A stretch of DNA of 64,000 nucleotides from a virus (IMGVR_UViG_3300035665_003403:1-64000), one strand, 5' to 3'. Numbered from the stretch's first letter, positions 10,349 to 20,515 are shown. Notes: generated by a model not told the origin, from the letters alone. A program made the numbers and translations.

Positions 10349-13173
10349 TTTGTAAAAAATTTTGAATTCATTTTATCTAACGCTGTTTTACCAGGTTCTG
10401 TACCAAAATAAAAATAATATGAATTACCCTTAGGTTGTTTATAAGAATTACCAACATAGTTTCTAAATTGGTCATATGCTAAACCATTTGCATCACCAAA
10501 ATTTACTGAGTCTAAATAATTAATTGATGTTCCTAAAACTGGATTTGTTGATGGGAATGGGGTGTTAATACTACTAGGTCCATTTACATTCAAAACATAA
10601 AAAATATCTCTAGCTAATCTGTTAAAGCTATTTGTTGGGTCTGTTGGGTCCATTATTTCATTAACACCAATTGTGCAATCTAAAGTGTCCACACTTGTTG
10701 GGATATCAACACCTAACTCACATTGTCTTCTTATATTTCTACAATTACCTATAGAAAAACTTAACCCAGCACAACTTATTGAAAAGAATACTGCGTTGTC
10801 TGGATTATTTTCTCCGATAGCAATCATACCACAATTTATATCGGTATTACTACCGTTTTCATCGTATTCAGTTATAAGTGGTGGAATCTTATATGTTGTT
10901 GGTGTTAGGAATGGTTGTAATTTTGGGACTCCCTGCCAATCACAATCAAATATAGCCCCTAAATTTATTATGTCGGTTGCATATAATCTCCAACCACCAC
11001 TATGTGTTACTGGGGCATAATATAATTCATCATCTATTTTTCTTATTAAACCATCTGTGATATCAACTGAAACTGTATTTTCTAAGGTTCCATTATCTGT
11101 GAAACAAGTATCAACTAATTTATTATTTCTACAATTATTATCTGGTATACCATCACTATCACCATCAGCTCCTAATATGGTCTCACACTCATAATCACAA
11201 AACTTTTCTTTTCCATTCTTTTTATCTTTATATTTCAATAAAAAAGAATATAATGAACCATTAACCCAATCATTATAAAAATCTAATGTATATAAGTTCA
11301 TTTTATCCGCTAATGATGCTGAAATACAATCACTAAAACCAGCACCAAATTGACCTTCTGCTCCATGACCAGCATGTTGGGCATCACCCTCAACATTTTC
11401 ACAATTATCATCTGTATCAAATAATGAATGCCAATGTTGTATAACTATACCATTGTCTGCCGCTGCTGTAAATCCAAGTTCCTCAGAACCACATCCTGGG
11501 GCATAAACTTGTGGGTCATCAGATGGGCAAGTTAAAGTCATGCATGGTATGTAAGATATAATTTGAGTGTTATCACATGCTGGGTCTAATAATGGGTCGT
11601 ATGTTCCTGTACAGAAACCACGTTTACAATCATCCCCACCAGCTGTTAATCCACAAACGACTACACCTAGTGAATATATTAAATCAAGTATTGTTTTTAA
11701 TATACCATTTAAAAGTTCAATAACACCATTCAATAATCTAATAAGTGTACCATTTATAACTACAGCTAATGCAACCATTATTTGAGTTGTTAAACAAACA
11801 ATACTAAATAATGGGTTTAAATTTGTGTCCACTCTATTATATGGGAATGGTGTTTTATTTCCTGGACAATTATCAACATCCTTTATTCCTATAAATGTTC
11901 TAACGTTACCACCACCAAATGTTTGAAATCTACTTATGAAATTTTTAACACTATATATTTTATTCCAATATAAATCAGTAAAATTTGAATCTGATGTTGT
12001 TTCATCAAAACTAAAATCAACTTGTGAATTTATTGGGTTATTTGGAACTAAGTATTTAGCCCTAGTTCTTAATCTACCTTCACCACCAGTTTGGTCCATA
12101 CCGATTCTAAATCTAACTCTAGCTCTAGTTGGGATACCTATATTTGGGTCATTTGATGGTATTAATTGACCAAATTCATCTGTAACGTAATAATCTAAAT
12201 TCATTGGTATTTGGTATGACCAAGTACCATCTGAATCAATAACTCTGCCACCATTTACGTTGAATTCTTCTACTGTACCATCTGGGGTTTTCCTAATCAT
12301 TTCAATACTACCCTCTGATGTTTCAGTTTCACATAGGTTACCTAAGTCCTTTCTAGGTGTGCAACGCTTGTTGACGCTATTCTTATCGGTGTCACCAAAT
12401 ATACTACCCATGAATATTGCTGATGGTTGAATCCTTAAATTAAAATCAACATCAACTCTTGTAATTCCTATTTCACAATTTTCTAAATCACCCCAAAATG
12501 GTTGTACATTAACACCAATATTTGTTGTCTTCACTTGTGGTAAACTATCTAAATTTTTGTCAGCTCTAAATTTAGTCCCACTTTCAAAATATTTTTCAGA
12601 TACACCATTACTAATTAAATCATATGGGCGTTGAGATACAATACCTATATCTGATATATCAGCATCAATATGTAAGGTATAAACACCAACTGGTAATCCA
12701 AATAGCATAAAATCACCAGCATTATTTGTTACTGATGTAAATTTATAATATTTAGTGTAAATTTTTGTTAATATTTCATTATCTATAATTTGTCTTTTAC
12801 TTGGAAATGTACCTATTGGTGTATAGCAATCGTTTTCACCAGATAGTGAATTAGGTAATAAATTATATCTTATACCATTATCATCTCTATCATAAACTAT
12901 TTCATATGGGTAAAGTGTTGATATCTCAATATTTTCTTTATCAACCTCATCTATTGGGATAAAAGCGGAAACTCTTGCATTTGGTATTCCAAATCCATTA
13001 TTGGCAAAAACTCTACCAACAACAACACCATAATCAGAACAATATTTTCTGTATAAGTCATCTTGTGATATCTTAAGCGAAAGTATCTCTATAAAGTCAA
13101 AATTTTGTTCTAATTTAGTCTTTATATAACTATCATCTCCAATATTGGTTCTTATTCTTAATGAGTTAGACAT
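10339..13173 (-). CDS. large baseplate-operon protein with carboxypeptidase-regulatory-like domain
   Basis: A 944-aa protein. Residues about 45-180 (VVVGRVFANNGFGIPNARVS, then GDFMLFGLPVGVYTLHID) look like a carboxypeptidase-regulatory/transthyretin-like beta-sandwich, a fold often used for surface attachment. Residues about 458-511 are a long hydrophobic stretch (TTQIMVALAVVINGTLIRLL onward), long enough for one or two membrane helices and unusual in a baseplate protein. It is followed by a cysteine-rich segment (CGLTAGGDDCKRGFCTG and several more Cys). The gene overlaps the small membrane protein upstream by eight bases and the next gene downstream by ten. The exact function is unknown; membrane contact during injection is speculation. 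Confidence 0.6.
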   Translation of the reverse strand: MSNSLRIRTNIGDDSYIKTKLEQNFDFIEILSLKISQDDLYRKYCSDYGVVVGRVFANNGFGIPNARVSAFIPIDEVDKENIEISTLYPYEIVYDRDDNGIRYNLLPNSLSGENDCYTPIGTFPSKRQIIDNEILTKIYTKYYKFTSVTNNAGDFMLFGLPVGVYTLHIDADISDIGIVSQRPYDLISNGVSEKYFESGTKFRADKNLDSLPQVKTTNIGVNVQPFWGDLENCEIGITRVDVDFNLRIQPSAIFMGSIFGDTDKNSVNKRCTPRKDLGNLCETETSEGSIEMIRKTPDGTVEEFNVNGGRVIDSDGTWSYQIPMNLDYYVTDEFGQLIPSNDPNIGIPTRARVRFRIGMDQTGGEGRLRTRAKYLVPNNPINSQVDFSFDETTSDSNFTDLYWNKIYSVKNFISRFQTFGGGNVRTFIGIKDVDNCPGNKTPFPYNRVDTNLNPLFSIVCLTTQIMVALAVVINGTLIRLLNGVIELLNGILKTILDLIYSLGVVVCGLTAGGDDCKRGFCTGTYDPLLDPACDNTQIISYIPCMTLTCPSDDPQVYAPGCGSEELGFTAAADNGIVIQHWHSLFDTDDNCENVEGDAQHAGHGAEGQFGAGFSDCISASLADKMNLYTLDFYNDWVNGSLYSFLLKYKDKKNGKEKFCDYECETILGADGDSDGIPDNNCRNNKLVDTCFTDNGTLENTVSVDITDGLIRKIDDELYYAPVTHSGGWRLYATDIINLGAIFDCDWQGVPKLQPFLTPTTYKIPPLITEYDENGSNTDINCGMIAIGENNPDNAVFFSISCAGLSFSIGNCRNIRRQCELGVDIPTSVDTLDCTIGVNEIMDPTDPTNSFNRLARDIFYVLNVNGPSSINTPFPSTNPVLGTSINYLDSVNFGDANGLAYDQFRNYVGNSYKQPKGNSYYFYFGTEPGKTALDKMNSKFFTKCQ

Positions 13174-13411
13174 TTATTGGTTCTGAAACTGTTTCAGTGT
13201 GTGGTTTTATTTTGTTATTTATTGCTGTAATTATGCCAACCAAATCAAGTGATTTACTTAAGACTATATGCTTAAATAACGCATAAATCAAAAATAAATT
13301 AATGATTGGTAACATGACTAAGGAAAATATAAAGAGTATTACCTTAAGTGTTTTGTTATTATTTGTTTCAACTAATGTTGATTTATCTGATGTCTTACAA
13401 TTGCAACCCAT
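13166..13411 (-). CDS. small one-helix membrane protein
   Basis: An 81-aa protein. It starts MGCNCKTSDKS, is polar to residue 22, has a strongly hydrophobic segment at about 24-52 (ILFIFSLVMLPIINLFLIYA), and ends in a polar tail. The arrangement is a single membrane anchor with an exposed C-terminus. It overlaps the 944-aa gene, which also has a hydrophobic stretch, by eight bases. It could be a holin or spanin-like protein, or a membrane partner of the baseplate, but it is not next to the muramidase gene and I cannot assign it. Confidence 0.55.
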   Translation of the reverse strand: MGCNCKTSDKSTLVETNNNKTLKVILFIFSLVMLPIINLFLIYALFKHIVLSKSLDLVGIITAINNKIKPHTETVSEPINV

Positions 13412-13455
13412 AAAAATTTTATTAAAATATAACCTTTTTTAATTTAAAATAAAGA

Positions 13456-15273
13456 TTATTTAGTTCTTATTTTGATATCAGTATTGACATCAAATACCTC
13501 ATACATGGTTGTTGGTTCACCATATATTGTATATTCACCCATTAAATCTATTTCTCTCGTTGCATCATCAACATATGGTTGTTGTGTTTCGTTAAGTGAG
13601 TACTTACCACCACCAACTTTATTATAGACTCTTGTATCCATAACATTTAAGACACCAGACACATTGTTTACCTTTTCAATTAAGTTTGATAAGTAAATGT
13701 TATCACCCATTTGAAAATTATTGATGTTCATGAAATTATTAACGGTTAAAATTACCTCGCTAATTATCTGACTTTTAGGGTATTGTTTATCCAATAATAA
13801 ATCAAATTCAAAACCTAAATTAACAATCTTACCATTAGATATTTCTATAGTGTCATTTAACATTCTATAATTACTCAAATAATTAGATATGTTTGTATTT
13901 AATGTGTTAGTTGAAGTGTTATTAAGTTTACCATTGCTATCTATACCTAAAGTGTAAATTTTAATTTTATTTTGTTCTTCAAAGACACCATATCTAAATG
14001 GTGAACCATATTTTCCTGGCATTAACCCAATTCTTGATTGATAATCTTTTATCGCAACACATCTATTTTGACTAGAAAAATTATATTTAACTAAGTTTCT
14101 TATTTCTTCTATAGATGGTTCATCTCTACCACCTAACGCTGGTATTGGGTTGTTTACTGAAAGAGATGTTCTTACTGAATTATTTATTGCTGGGTCTGCT
14201 CCATTGACAAATATAGTCATGTTACCTTTACCTGTTATGATGTTAGTTCCTAAATTAGAGACTAATCCACCACCAACTCTATATTTGATAAACATGGTTG
14301 TATTGGCTGTTGGGGTAGTTCCTAAGGCCATATTATTGATAAAATTACCTATCTTATTTGTAAGTAGTGTACTAACACCAAAATCACAAATTGAACCTAT
14401 GTCTTGACTTCCACCACCAAACGTTAACTTGGTAAAACCTAAATCAGTGTATTCACTAATAAATCTACGGTTTGTTGACACATATTTACCAGGTATTATT
14501 GATATGTTATCAGAAATTGTTGTGTTATCTTCAATAAAAATTTTATCTTCACTCAATGAATCAACCTCATACCATCTATTTGTTGGTGATAAAAATTGAT
14601 TTAGAGTTGGTTCTTTTGTGTAGTTTGTTCCATCTAGAGTTATAATTGACTCTATAGATAAAACGTTGTCATCTGGTAAAACAACTGATAAGAATGGCTT
14701 AACATCAGCTACTGACATTACTTTCTTAAATACCTTAGTGAATCCATTGATAACCACCTCTCTTTTTGTTAAGGTATAATTAACGATGTTACCATTAGAA
14801 TTCGTATTTGGTATAACTAACCTATTTGGTACCCCACCCAGTGCAAATGGTGATGTAAAATCCACATCATCAATTAATTCAAAAACCTTACCAGAACCTG
14901 TAACTTGTGACCCAGCTCTAATCAGTGGCGCATATGATGAATCAAATGAATCACCCATTACTGGTACTGTAACTGAAAAATCAACAATGGTTACTGATGG
15001 ACGTTTTCCTGGAATCTTTAACCCATAAGTTCTAGCTATGGATAACAATGAACGTCTTTCTTGAGCGAAATCAAGTTGAGTTTCTTGAAACATCCTATCT
15101 GTATTGTATGATAGGTTATCACCAATAGCTGCATTTAACTCCAATAACATCATACCAACAGAACTATCGTTAAAATCGGTGAAAATATTACTATAGTATT
15201 GTTTTATATAGTTAACTAAGTCAGTTCTATAGTCATTAAAATTTCTACTTGAATAATTTACTGGATTTGCCAT
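13456..15273 (-). CDS. gp6: baseplate wedge protein gp6/J-like
   Basis: A 605-aa protein of the T4 gp6 / P2 gpJ baseplate wedge family. The N-terminus shows the family pattern: NYSSRNFNDYRTDLVNYIKQ, then a D-rich NDSSVGMMLLELNAAIGDNL turn, then ERRSLLSIARTYG at about residues 90-105. A GRDEPSIEEIRNLVKYNFSSQ segment near residue 390, followed by RCVAIKDYQSRI, is also typical. Gp6 dimers form the inner ring of the baseplate around the hub and control sheath contraction. The gene lies directly after gp25, the same pairing as in T4-like and P2-like phages (W-J). A TATTTATA motif lies ten bases upstream of the ATG. Length is close to T4 gp6 (660 aa). Confidence 0.88.
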   Translation of the reverse strand: MANPVNYSSRNFNDYRTDLVNYIKQYYSNIFTDFNDSSVGMMLLELNAAIGDNLSYNTDRMFQETQLDFAQERRSLLSIARTYGLKIPGKRPSVTIVDFSVTVPVMGDSFDSSYAPLIRAGSQVTGSGKVFELIDDVDFTSPFALGGVPNRLVIPNTNSNGNIVNYTLTKREVVINGFTKVFKKVMSVADVKPFLSVVLPDDNVLSIESIITLDGTNYTKEPTLNQFLSPTNRWYEVDSLSEDKIFIEDNTTISDNISIIPGKYVSTNRRFISEYTDLGFTKLTFGGGSQDIGSICDFGVSTLLTNKIGNFINNMALGTTPTANTTMFIKYRVGGGLVSNLGTNIITGKGNMTIFVNGADPAINNSVRTSLSVNNPIPALGGRDEPSIEEIRNLVKYNFSSQNRCVAIKDYQSRIGLMPGKYGSPFRYGVFEEQNKIKIYTLGIDSNGKLNNTSTNTLNTNISNYLSNYRMLNDTIEISNGKIVNLGFEFDLLLDKQYPKSQIISEVILTVNNFMNINNFQMGDNIYLSNLIEKVNNVSGVLNVMDTRVYNKVGGGKYSLNETQQPYVDDATREIDLMGEYTIYGEPTTMYEVFDVNTDIKIRTK

Positions 15274-15283
15274 ACTTTTTTAA

Positions 15284-15291
15284 TATAAATA
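15284..15291 (-). promoter_or_regulatory. TATTTATA motif upstream of gp6
   Basis: Exact TATTTATA on the coding strand, ten bases before the gp6-like ATG at 15273. It belongs to the recurring set of intergenic motifs. Confidence 0.42.
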
Positions 15292-15321
15292 TCTACAATT
15301 AAAAAACTATGTAAAGAAAAA

Positions 15322-15708
15322 TTAAACCTTTATGGTAACTATATCTGTTTTTTCAAATACACCATCAGTTATAGTATATGAAATAGTTATTGTTGCTAAG
15401 TACTCATTTGTATCGGATGGTTCTACCGTTATTTCATTTACTGTAAGGGTTGGGAAGTATAATTTAACTGTTTCTTTTATCTCCCTATTAACATCAGCTA
15501 ATGTTATACTATCATTTGGTTCAAATATATACTTTAGCAGGTTAGTCCCAAATTTTGGTTTAAAATAACGCTCACCCTTTTGAGTTAATATCAAATGAAT
15601 TAAATCTGACTTAACTGCCGAATCATCATCTTCGTTTAAATCAACAAAAAACCCCTTAGAACTATTTCTAAAGGGATAATGTATGTTTATATATTTACCA
15701 TTAGCCAT
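15322..15708 (-). CDS. gp25: baseplate wedge protein gp25-like (GPW/gp25 family)
   Basis: A 128-aa protein, the usual size for T4 gp25 (132 aa). It shows the family pattern: a hydrophobic YPFRNSSKGFFV start, DLIHLILTQKGERYFKPKFGT with the conserved R/K-G-E-R turn at about residues 41-50, FGTNLLKYIFEP, and a terminal beta-hairpin. Gp25 sits in the inner baseplate, where it initiates the sheath and pairs with gp6. It is directly upstream of the gp6-like gene (48-bp gap). This is the first tail gene after the interposed nucleotide-metabolism genes. Confidence 0.88.
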   Translation of the reverse strand: MANGKYINIHYPFRNSSKGFFVDLNEDDDSAVKSDLIHLILTQKGERYFKPKFGTNLLKYIFEPNDSITLADVNREIKETVKLYFPTLTVNEITVEPSDTNEYLATITISYTITDGVFEKTDIVTIKV

Positions 15709-15712
15709 ATAT

Positions 15713-15720
15713 CATAAATA
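15713..15720 (-). promoter_or_regulatory. variant TATTTATG motif upstream of gp25
   Basis: TATTTATG on the coding strand, four bases before the gp25-like ATG; one-base variant of the recurring TATTTATA. Confidence 0.3.
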
Positions 15721-15747
15721 TAACTAATTTTAGATTATTTTACATAT

Positions 15748-18129
15748 TTATGACGAACATCCAAAACAATCAAATTGACTATCCTTGGGTTTAGGTGGTA
15801 AATCATCATTTATTTTACTAATATCAGTACCTAAATGCTTCGCACCAGTTGATATTGCCTTGGTCCTAAAGTAGTAAGATAAAGTCTTTAACCCATTCTC
15901 CCATGCATATATTTGAGATGAAGTCATCTTAGATATGGTTGGTTCAGCCATGTGAATATTCATTGATTGAGATTGGTCAATAAAAGGTGCCCTATCTATA
16001 GCCATATCGATTATTGATTTTTGAGGTATTTCATAGATTGTTCTATATTTTTTTAATAGAAACTCAACTCTAGATACCTTTTTATCATAATTTTTATCAT
16101 CAGTGTTCAAATATTTATTGAAATTTATTTTCTGAATTGACCCATCGTGAATCAATAATTCGTCTTTGATTCTATCAGACCAAATACCTAACTTTTCTAA
16201 GTCTTCCATAAGGTATTTGTTTGGAATAATAAACTCACCACCCAAAACTCTTCTAGTAAATAAATTTGAGTGAATTGGTTCTGTCATTTCATATGAATTA
16301 GTGGCCTTTGCGCTAGATGCGGTGGGCATAATTGCTGAAATTAAACTATTGGTTACACCGTATTGTTTTATATCTTTCCTTAGTGTTTCCCAATCATACC
16401 CCATACTTAAATCATTATCACTTAATCCAGCTAAGTTGAATTGAAATTCACCATTTTGAATAGGACTACCTTCGAAATAATCATATACCTTGAATGTGTT
16501 ATTCTTAGCTAACTCCATGCTCTCTAACCAACCGTAGTAGTATATTGTTTCAAATATTTTTTTATTCAATAGTTTTGCTTCTGGTGAATCAAATACTAAA
16601 TCTAACATTAAAAACACATCGGCTAACCCCTGAACCCCAATACCAATTGCTCTTTGTTCTCTACCACCCTTCTCACCTCTTTTTGTTGAATAATGGTTGA
16701 TATCGATTACTTTGTTTAATGACTTAACTATTTTTCTAGTTGAATCACCTAATTTATTGAAATCAAACTCACCATTTTTTATAAAGTTCTTTAATATTAA
16801 TGAAGATAAACTACATATCGCAGTGGTTGTTTCATCAGTGTACTGCAAAATTTCTGAACAAAGATTTGAAGATTTTATAACCCCAATATTATTGTGATTT
16901 GATTTTCTATTAACATTATCTTTTGATAACATGTAAGGTGTACCAGTTTCAACCATTGATTCGTACACTTTCTTCCAAATATCTAAAGCTTTAACTTTTA
17001 TTCCTAACCCTAATTCAACAGCCTTATTATAATTTTTTTCAAATTCTTCACCATAACATTCTTGTAATGGTTTTATTTTATTTTTAACTATATCATTTGG
17101 ACAAAATAAATAATAATCACCATCTTCTTTAACTGCTTTGAAGAAATTATCTGGGCACCATAGTGCAGTGAATACATCTCTAGCTCGTAATTCTTCTTTT
17201 CCGTTGTTTTTTCTAATATCTAACAAATCTATAATATCCTTATGCCAAGGTTCGATATATATTGCAGCAGCACCAGGTCTTTTACCTTGTTGATTAAAGA
17301 ATCTAAGTGATTCATTAACAATCTTAACGTATTTTAATAATCCACCAGCGTTTCCACCAGACTTTGCTATTTTAGATTCTTTGCTTCTAATGTTACTTAA
17401 TGATAAACCAATACCAGCCGCATCTGATGAATATACTGAAATATCTTTTAATGTATTTAAAAGACCATTTCTTGAATCACCATTATTATAAACAAGAACA
17501 CATGATGCTAATTGTGGGTTATGTGTTCCACTATTGATTGTTATTGGTGTTGCTGATGAAATTAGTTTATTGGATAACTCATGATAATAATCAATTGCGT
17601 CCTCAAATGAATTGGTTACCCACAAAGCAACTCTCATATACATATATTGTGGTGTTTCCACCAATACACCATCCGAATTCTTTAGAAGGTATGTTTCTTG
17701 TAATGATTTCCAACCAAAATAATCAAAGTTAAAATCTCTATCATGTACTATAGCAGACTCTACTTTGTCAACACCATATTCTTCAATAATTTCAATTAAT
17801 TTTGAATTTACAACCTTGCTTTCAGATAACTTTATCATGGTTCCATAAAAACCATCTTTTATTGATTTCTTGTAAGATGATATAGCTATATTGGCTGCTA
17901 ATAAACTATAATCATAATGGCTAGCTGTATATGAAAATGCTAATCCAGCTGCTGCCTCGTCAATTTGACTTGTTTTAACAATCCCTTCTGTTGGCATTGC
18001 AGTCATTACATTGATAGCTATTGTGTCTACATTTACTTTTAAGCCTTTTGCTGCTTTACGAATTCTATCATGTATTTTTTTTGGGTTAAATGCAACATAA
18101 CCACCATCTCTTTTTTCTATTTTAAGCAT
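15748..18129 (-). CDS. nrdA: ribonucleoside-diphosphate reductase alpha subunit, class Ia
   Basis: A 793-aa catalytic subunit that reduces ribonucleoside diphosphates to deoxyribonucleotides for phage DNA synthesis. Residues about 1-90 form an ATP-cone allosteric domain (KRDGGYVAFNPKKIHDRI). Active-site features are present: Cys210 in LASCVLVY; Asn422-Cys424-Glu426 in SSNLCSEIL; a phosphate-binding MPTASSAKAT segment; and a C-terminal Cys788-x-x-Cys791 pair (CFGC) that relays electrons from thioredoxin or glutaredoxin. All expected catalytic cysteines are intact, so the enzyme should be active. It follows nrdB with a four-base gap. It sits between replication genes and baseplate gp25, an unusual place for it. 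Confidence 0.97.
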   Translation of the reverse strand: MLKIEKRDGGYVAFNPKKIHDRIRKAAKGLKVNVDTIAINVMTAMPTEGIVKTSQIDEAAAGLAFSYTASHYDYSLLAANIAISSYKKSIKDGFYGTMIKLSESKVVNSKLIEIIEEYGVDKVESAIVHDRDFNFDYFGWKSLQETYLLKNSDGVLVETPQYMYMRVALWVTNSFEDAIDYYHELSNKLISSATPITINSGTHNPQLASCVLVYNNGDSRNGLLNTLKDISVYSSDAAGIGLSLSNIRSKESKIAKSGGNAGGLLKYVKIVNESLRFFNQQGKRPGAAAIYIEPWHKDIIDLLDIRKNNGKEELRARDVFTALWCPDNFFKAVKEDGDYYLFCPNDIVKNKIKPLQECYGEEFEKNYNKAVELGLGIKVKALDIWKKVYESMVETGTPYMLSKDNVNRKSNHNNIGVIKSSNLCSEILQYTDETTTAICSLSSLILKNFIKNGEFDFNKLGDSTRKIVKSLNKVIDINHYSTKRGEKGGREQRAIGIGVQGLADVFLMLDLVFDSPEAKLLNKKIFETIYYYGWLESMELAKNNTFKVYDYFEGSPIQNGEFQFNLAGLSDNDLSMGYDWETLRKDIKQYGVTNSLISAIMPTASSAKATNSYEMTEPIHSNLFTRRVLGGEFIIPNKYLMEDLEKLGIWSDRIKDELLIHDGSIQKINFNKYLNTDDKNYDKKVSRVEFLLKKYRTIYEIPQKSIIDMAIDRAPFIDQSQSMNIHMAEPTISKMTSSQIYAWENGLKTLSYYFRTKAISTGAKHLGTDISKINDDLPPKPKDSQFDCFGCSS

Positions 18130-18133
18130 ATTA

Positions 18134-19081
18134 TTAAAAATCTTCGCTAAATGTTATTTTTTCATCTGTCTTGGCTTTTTGATACTCCAAACCTCTTCTT
18201 TCAAAAAAATTAGTCTTACTCTCCATTGCTATTTGTTCCATAAACTTAAATGGTTGTTCACTATTAAAATGTTTCTGACAATTCAACTTATATAATAGTT
18301 GGTCGACAACATATTCTAAATATTGGTTCATTAAATTAGAATTCATACCAATTAATGAAACAGATAACGCATCTGTTACAAATTGTTTTTCAATCTCTAA
18401 CGCAGATAATAATATTTCTTTTATTTTTGCCTCTGAAGGTTTATTTTCAATATGATTATTTAATAAATGAATTGCAAAATCACAATGTAAATTCTCATCT
18501 TTGAATATCAGAGCATTTGCTGATGATAATCCTGGTAATATACCTCTAGATTTTAACCAAAAAATTGATGTGAATGACCCTGAAAAAAATATACCTTCTA
18601 CAGCAACAAATGCAATTAATCTTTCAATAAATGATTCAGATGAAATCCATTTTAAAGCCCATTCAGCTTTCTTTTTAACTGCTGGTAGTGTTTCAATACC
18701 ATTAAATAATTTATTTTTTTCTTCAGTATCCTTAACATAGGTATCTATCAATAAAGAATAAGTTTCTGAATGAATATTTTCCATCATTATCTGAAAACCA
18801 TAGAAAAACTTAGCTTCGGTATATTGAACTTCATTAATGAAATTCAAAGCAATGTTTTCGTTAACTATACCATCACTTGCAGCAAAAAAAGCTAATACAT
18901 TTTTTATAAAGTATTTTTCATTATCAGTTAAATTATCCCATTGACTTATATCTTCTGTTAAATCAATTTCTTTTGCGGTCCAAAAAGCATTTTCATGTTG
19001 TTGGTAAAACCCCCATATATCATTATGTTCTATAGGGTATAAAACAAACCTGTTAGGGTTATTGGTAAGTATCTTCTCCAT
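18134..19081 (-). CDS. nrdB: ribonucleoside-diphosphate reductase beta subunit, class Ia
   Basis: A 315-aa radical-generating subunit. The di-iron ligands can all be read: Asp70, Glu101, His104, Glu162, Glu196 and His199. The radical tyrosine is probably Tyr108 in ENIHSETYS. The C-terminus (ITFSEDF) resembles the terminal phenylalanine peptide that docks NrdB onto NrdA. The presence of a tyrosine at the radical position argues for a tyrosyl-radical class Ia enzyme rather than the Phe-containing class Ic. The ATG overlaps the 3' end of the helicase gene by 23 bases, which suggests coupled translation in a replication operon. Confidence 0.97.
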   Translation of the reverse strand: MEKILTNNPNRFVLYPIEHNDIWGFYQQHENAFWTAKEIDLTEDISQWDNLTDNEKYFIKNVLAFFAASDGIVNENIALNFINEVQYTEAKFFYGFQIMMENIHSETYSLLIDTYVKDTEEKNKLFNGIETLPAVKKKAEWALKWISSESFIERLIAFVAVEGIFFSGSFTSIFWLKSRGILPGLSSANALIFKDENLHCDFAIHLLNNHIENKPSEAKIKEILLSALEIEKQFVTDALSVSLIGMNSNLMNQYLEYVVDQLLYKLNCQKHFNSEQPFKFMEQIAMESKTNFFERRGLEYQKAKTDEKITFSEDF

Positions 19082-20492
19082 CTTCTTTTTGTGTTGGTTT
19101 TAAATTATCTAAAAAATTCTTCATTTTGGATTGTTGCAAAATTTGGGTTACTCTATTAATAGCATTTTTATCTTTTGATTCACCCATTTCTTTGTTTGTC
19201 TTTGGCTTAACGTTACTAGTTATTTCGATTTGAATTCTTGAATTATCAAATTTGATATTCTCAAATATAGTACCTGACTTACCAAACCTAGATTTAATAA
19301 TAGCTATATTAGCTAACGCTTCATCCATTTGGTCAAGTGTCTTGGCAATTGATACAATAAAGTGTCCTATTTGAGCTTTCTTAATAGACCCACCCATTTT
19401 CTTACCATCAACAACTTCAGCACCAACACCTTCTCTGTTTGATTGTACAGCAGTCCAAGCCACAAAGTTAAATTCTGATGCCATTGCCTCATATTGACGC
19501 ATAATCTTACCCTCAGCAACATTATTATCTGATTCGTTTGATGATGATTGAACCACATCAATGTAGTCTAATATAACTATGTCTGGTTTAAACCCATCCG
19601 AAATACATTTCTTGATGTATTGCTTTATGATTGGCATTGTAGTTGAATCGCTTGGGAATTTCTTTAACTTAAGAATTCCAGGTGCCGAATCTTTAAATTC
19701 AGCCAAAGCTGTTAATTCTTCTTTATGGTCTTTGAATGAATTTAATTCATGACCAGACCAACAAGCTAAGTGTTTTCTCCAAATAGCCTTTGGCATGTCT
19801 TCAAAGAATATTTGAAGTACATTATATCCCAAGTCTTTTGCTGTGTTAGCAACCTTGGTTAAGAACGTTGTTTTTCCCACCCCAAATGGAGCCAAAACAA
19901 TACCTAATTCACCTCTACCAAGTCCACCATCCATAATTATATCCAAACCTAATATTCCAGTTGGAATTGGTGTCCTATAATCATCTGCTAATATATCGTC
20001 AATATCGCTAAGACTTACATCTTCATTTTGATGTAAACCATAATCTAAGGCTTTCTTAAGAATCTCTTCACATTTTGAAAAATCAGTTAATTCACCACTT
20101 TCAATTATCTTCTCTATTTCTAAAGTTGCTTTTCTTAACTCTTGTCTTTTACAAAAGAGCATAGATGTTTCTTGGATGTATGGAGCATCAATAACTCCAA
20201 TATCTTCAACCTTTTTTAAGGTGCCAATTAATAAATCTCTTTCAATATCATCATTTGCTAATGATAAAATCCTACTTCCTAAACCAGATAAATCTGGAGT
20301 TGTTCCATACTGGTCATATGCGTCTTTTATTACCGCAACAATTATTCTTAGATTTTGGTCTTCAAAAAAATTAGGATTAACAATATCTAAAATATCATCA
20401 GCAAATTTCTTATCAATTATTAGTTGTAACACAAATTTTAATTGAAACTCAAACCCTAAGAATGCTAAATTATTTTTATCAATTTTACTCAT
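19059..20492 (-). CDS. gp41: DnaB-family replicative helicase (T4 gp41-like)
   Basis: A 477-aa hexameric replicative helicase. The N-terminal domain (about 1-155) is helical, as in DnaB/gp41, followed by a linker with TPIPTGILGLD. The RecA-type motor has Walker A at residues 202-209 (PFGVGKTT) and Walker B at about 304-313 (DIVILDYIDV). The VAWTAVQSNREG segment (about 344-355) is the H3/sensor-like Gln motif, and a Lys/Arg finger region follows. Length agrees with T4 gp41 (475 aa). It is in an operon with RNase H and UvsX genes upstream and nrdB/nrdA downstream. No primase gene is in the window. Confidence 0.92.
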   Translation of the reverse strand: MSKIDKNNLAFLGFEFQLKFVLQLIIDKKFADDILDIVNPNFFEDQNLRIIVAVIKDAYDQYGTTPDLSGLGSRILSLANDDIERDLLIGTLKKVEDIGVIDAPYIQETSMLFCKRQELRKATLEIEKIIESGELTDFSKCEEILKKALDYGLHQNEDVSLSDIDDILADDYRTPIPTGILGLDIIMDGGLGRGELGIVLAPFGVGKTTFLTKVANTAKDLGYNVLQIFFEDMPKAIWRKHLACWSGHELNSFKDHKEELTALAEFKDSAPGILKLKKFPSDSTTMPIIKQYIKKCISDGFKPDIVILDYIDVVQSSSNESDNNVAEGKIMRQYEAMASEFNFVAWTAVQSNREGVGAEVVDGKKMGGSIKKAQIGHFIVSIAKTLDQMDEALANIAIIKSRFGKSGTIFENIKFDNSRIQIEITSNVKPKTNKEMGESKDKNAINRVTQILQQSKMKNFLDNLKPTQKEDGEDTYQ

Positions 20493-20504
20493 TCTTTATG
20501 TTTA

Positions 20505-20512
20505 AATAAATA
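20505..20512 (-). promoter_or_regulatory. variant TATTTATT motif upstream of helicase
   Basis: TATTTATT on the coding strand, twelve bases before the helicase ATG; one-base variant of the recurring motif. If it is a late promoter, the helicase gene would also be transcribed late. Confidence 0.28.
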
Positions 20513-20515
20513 CAA

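Noticed and set aside
16697-16897. 66-aa plus-strand frame opposite nrdA
   Set aside because: Antisense to the conserved catalytic region of NrdA.
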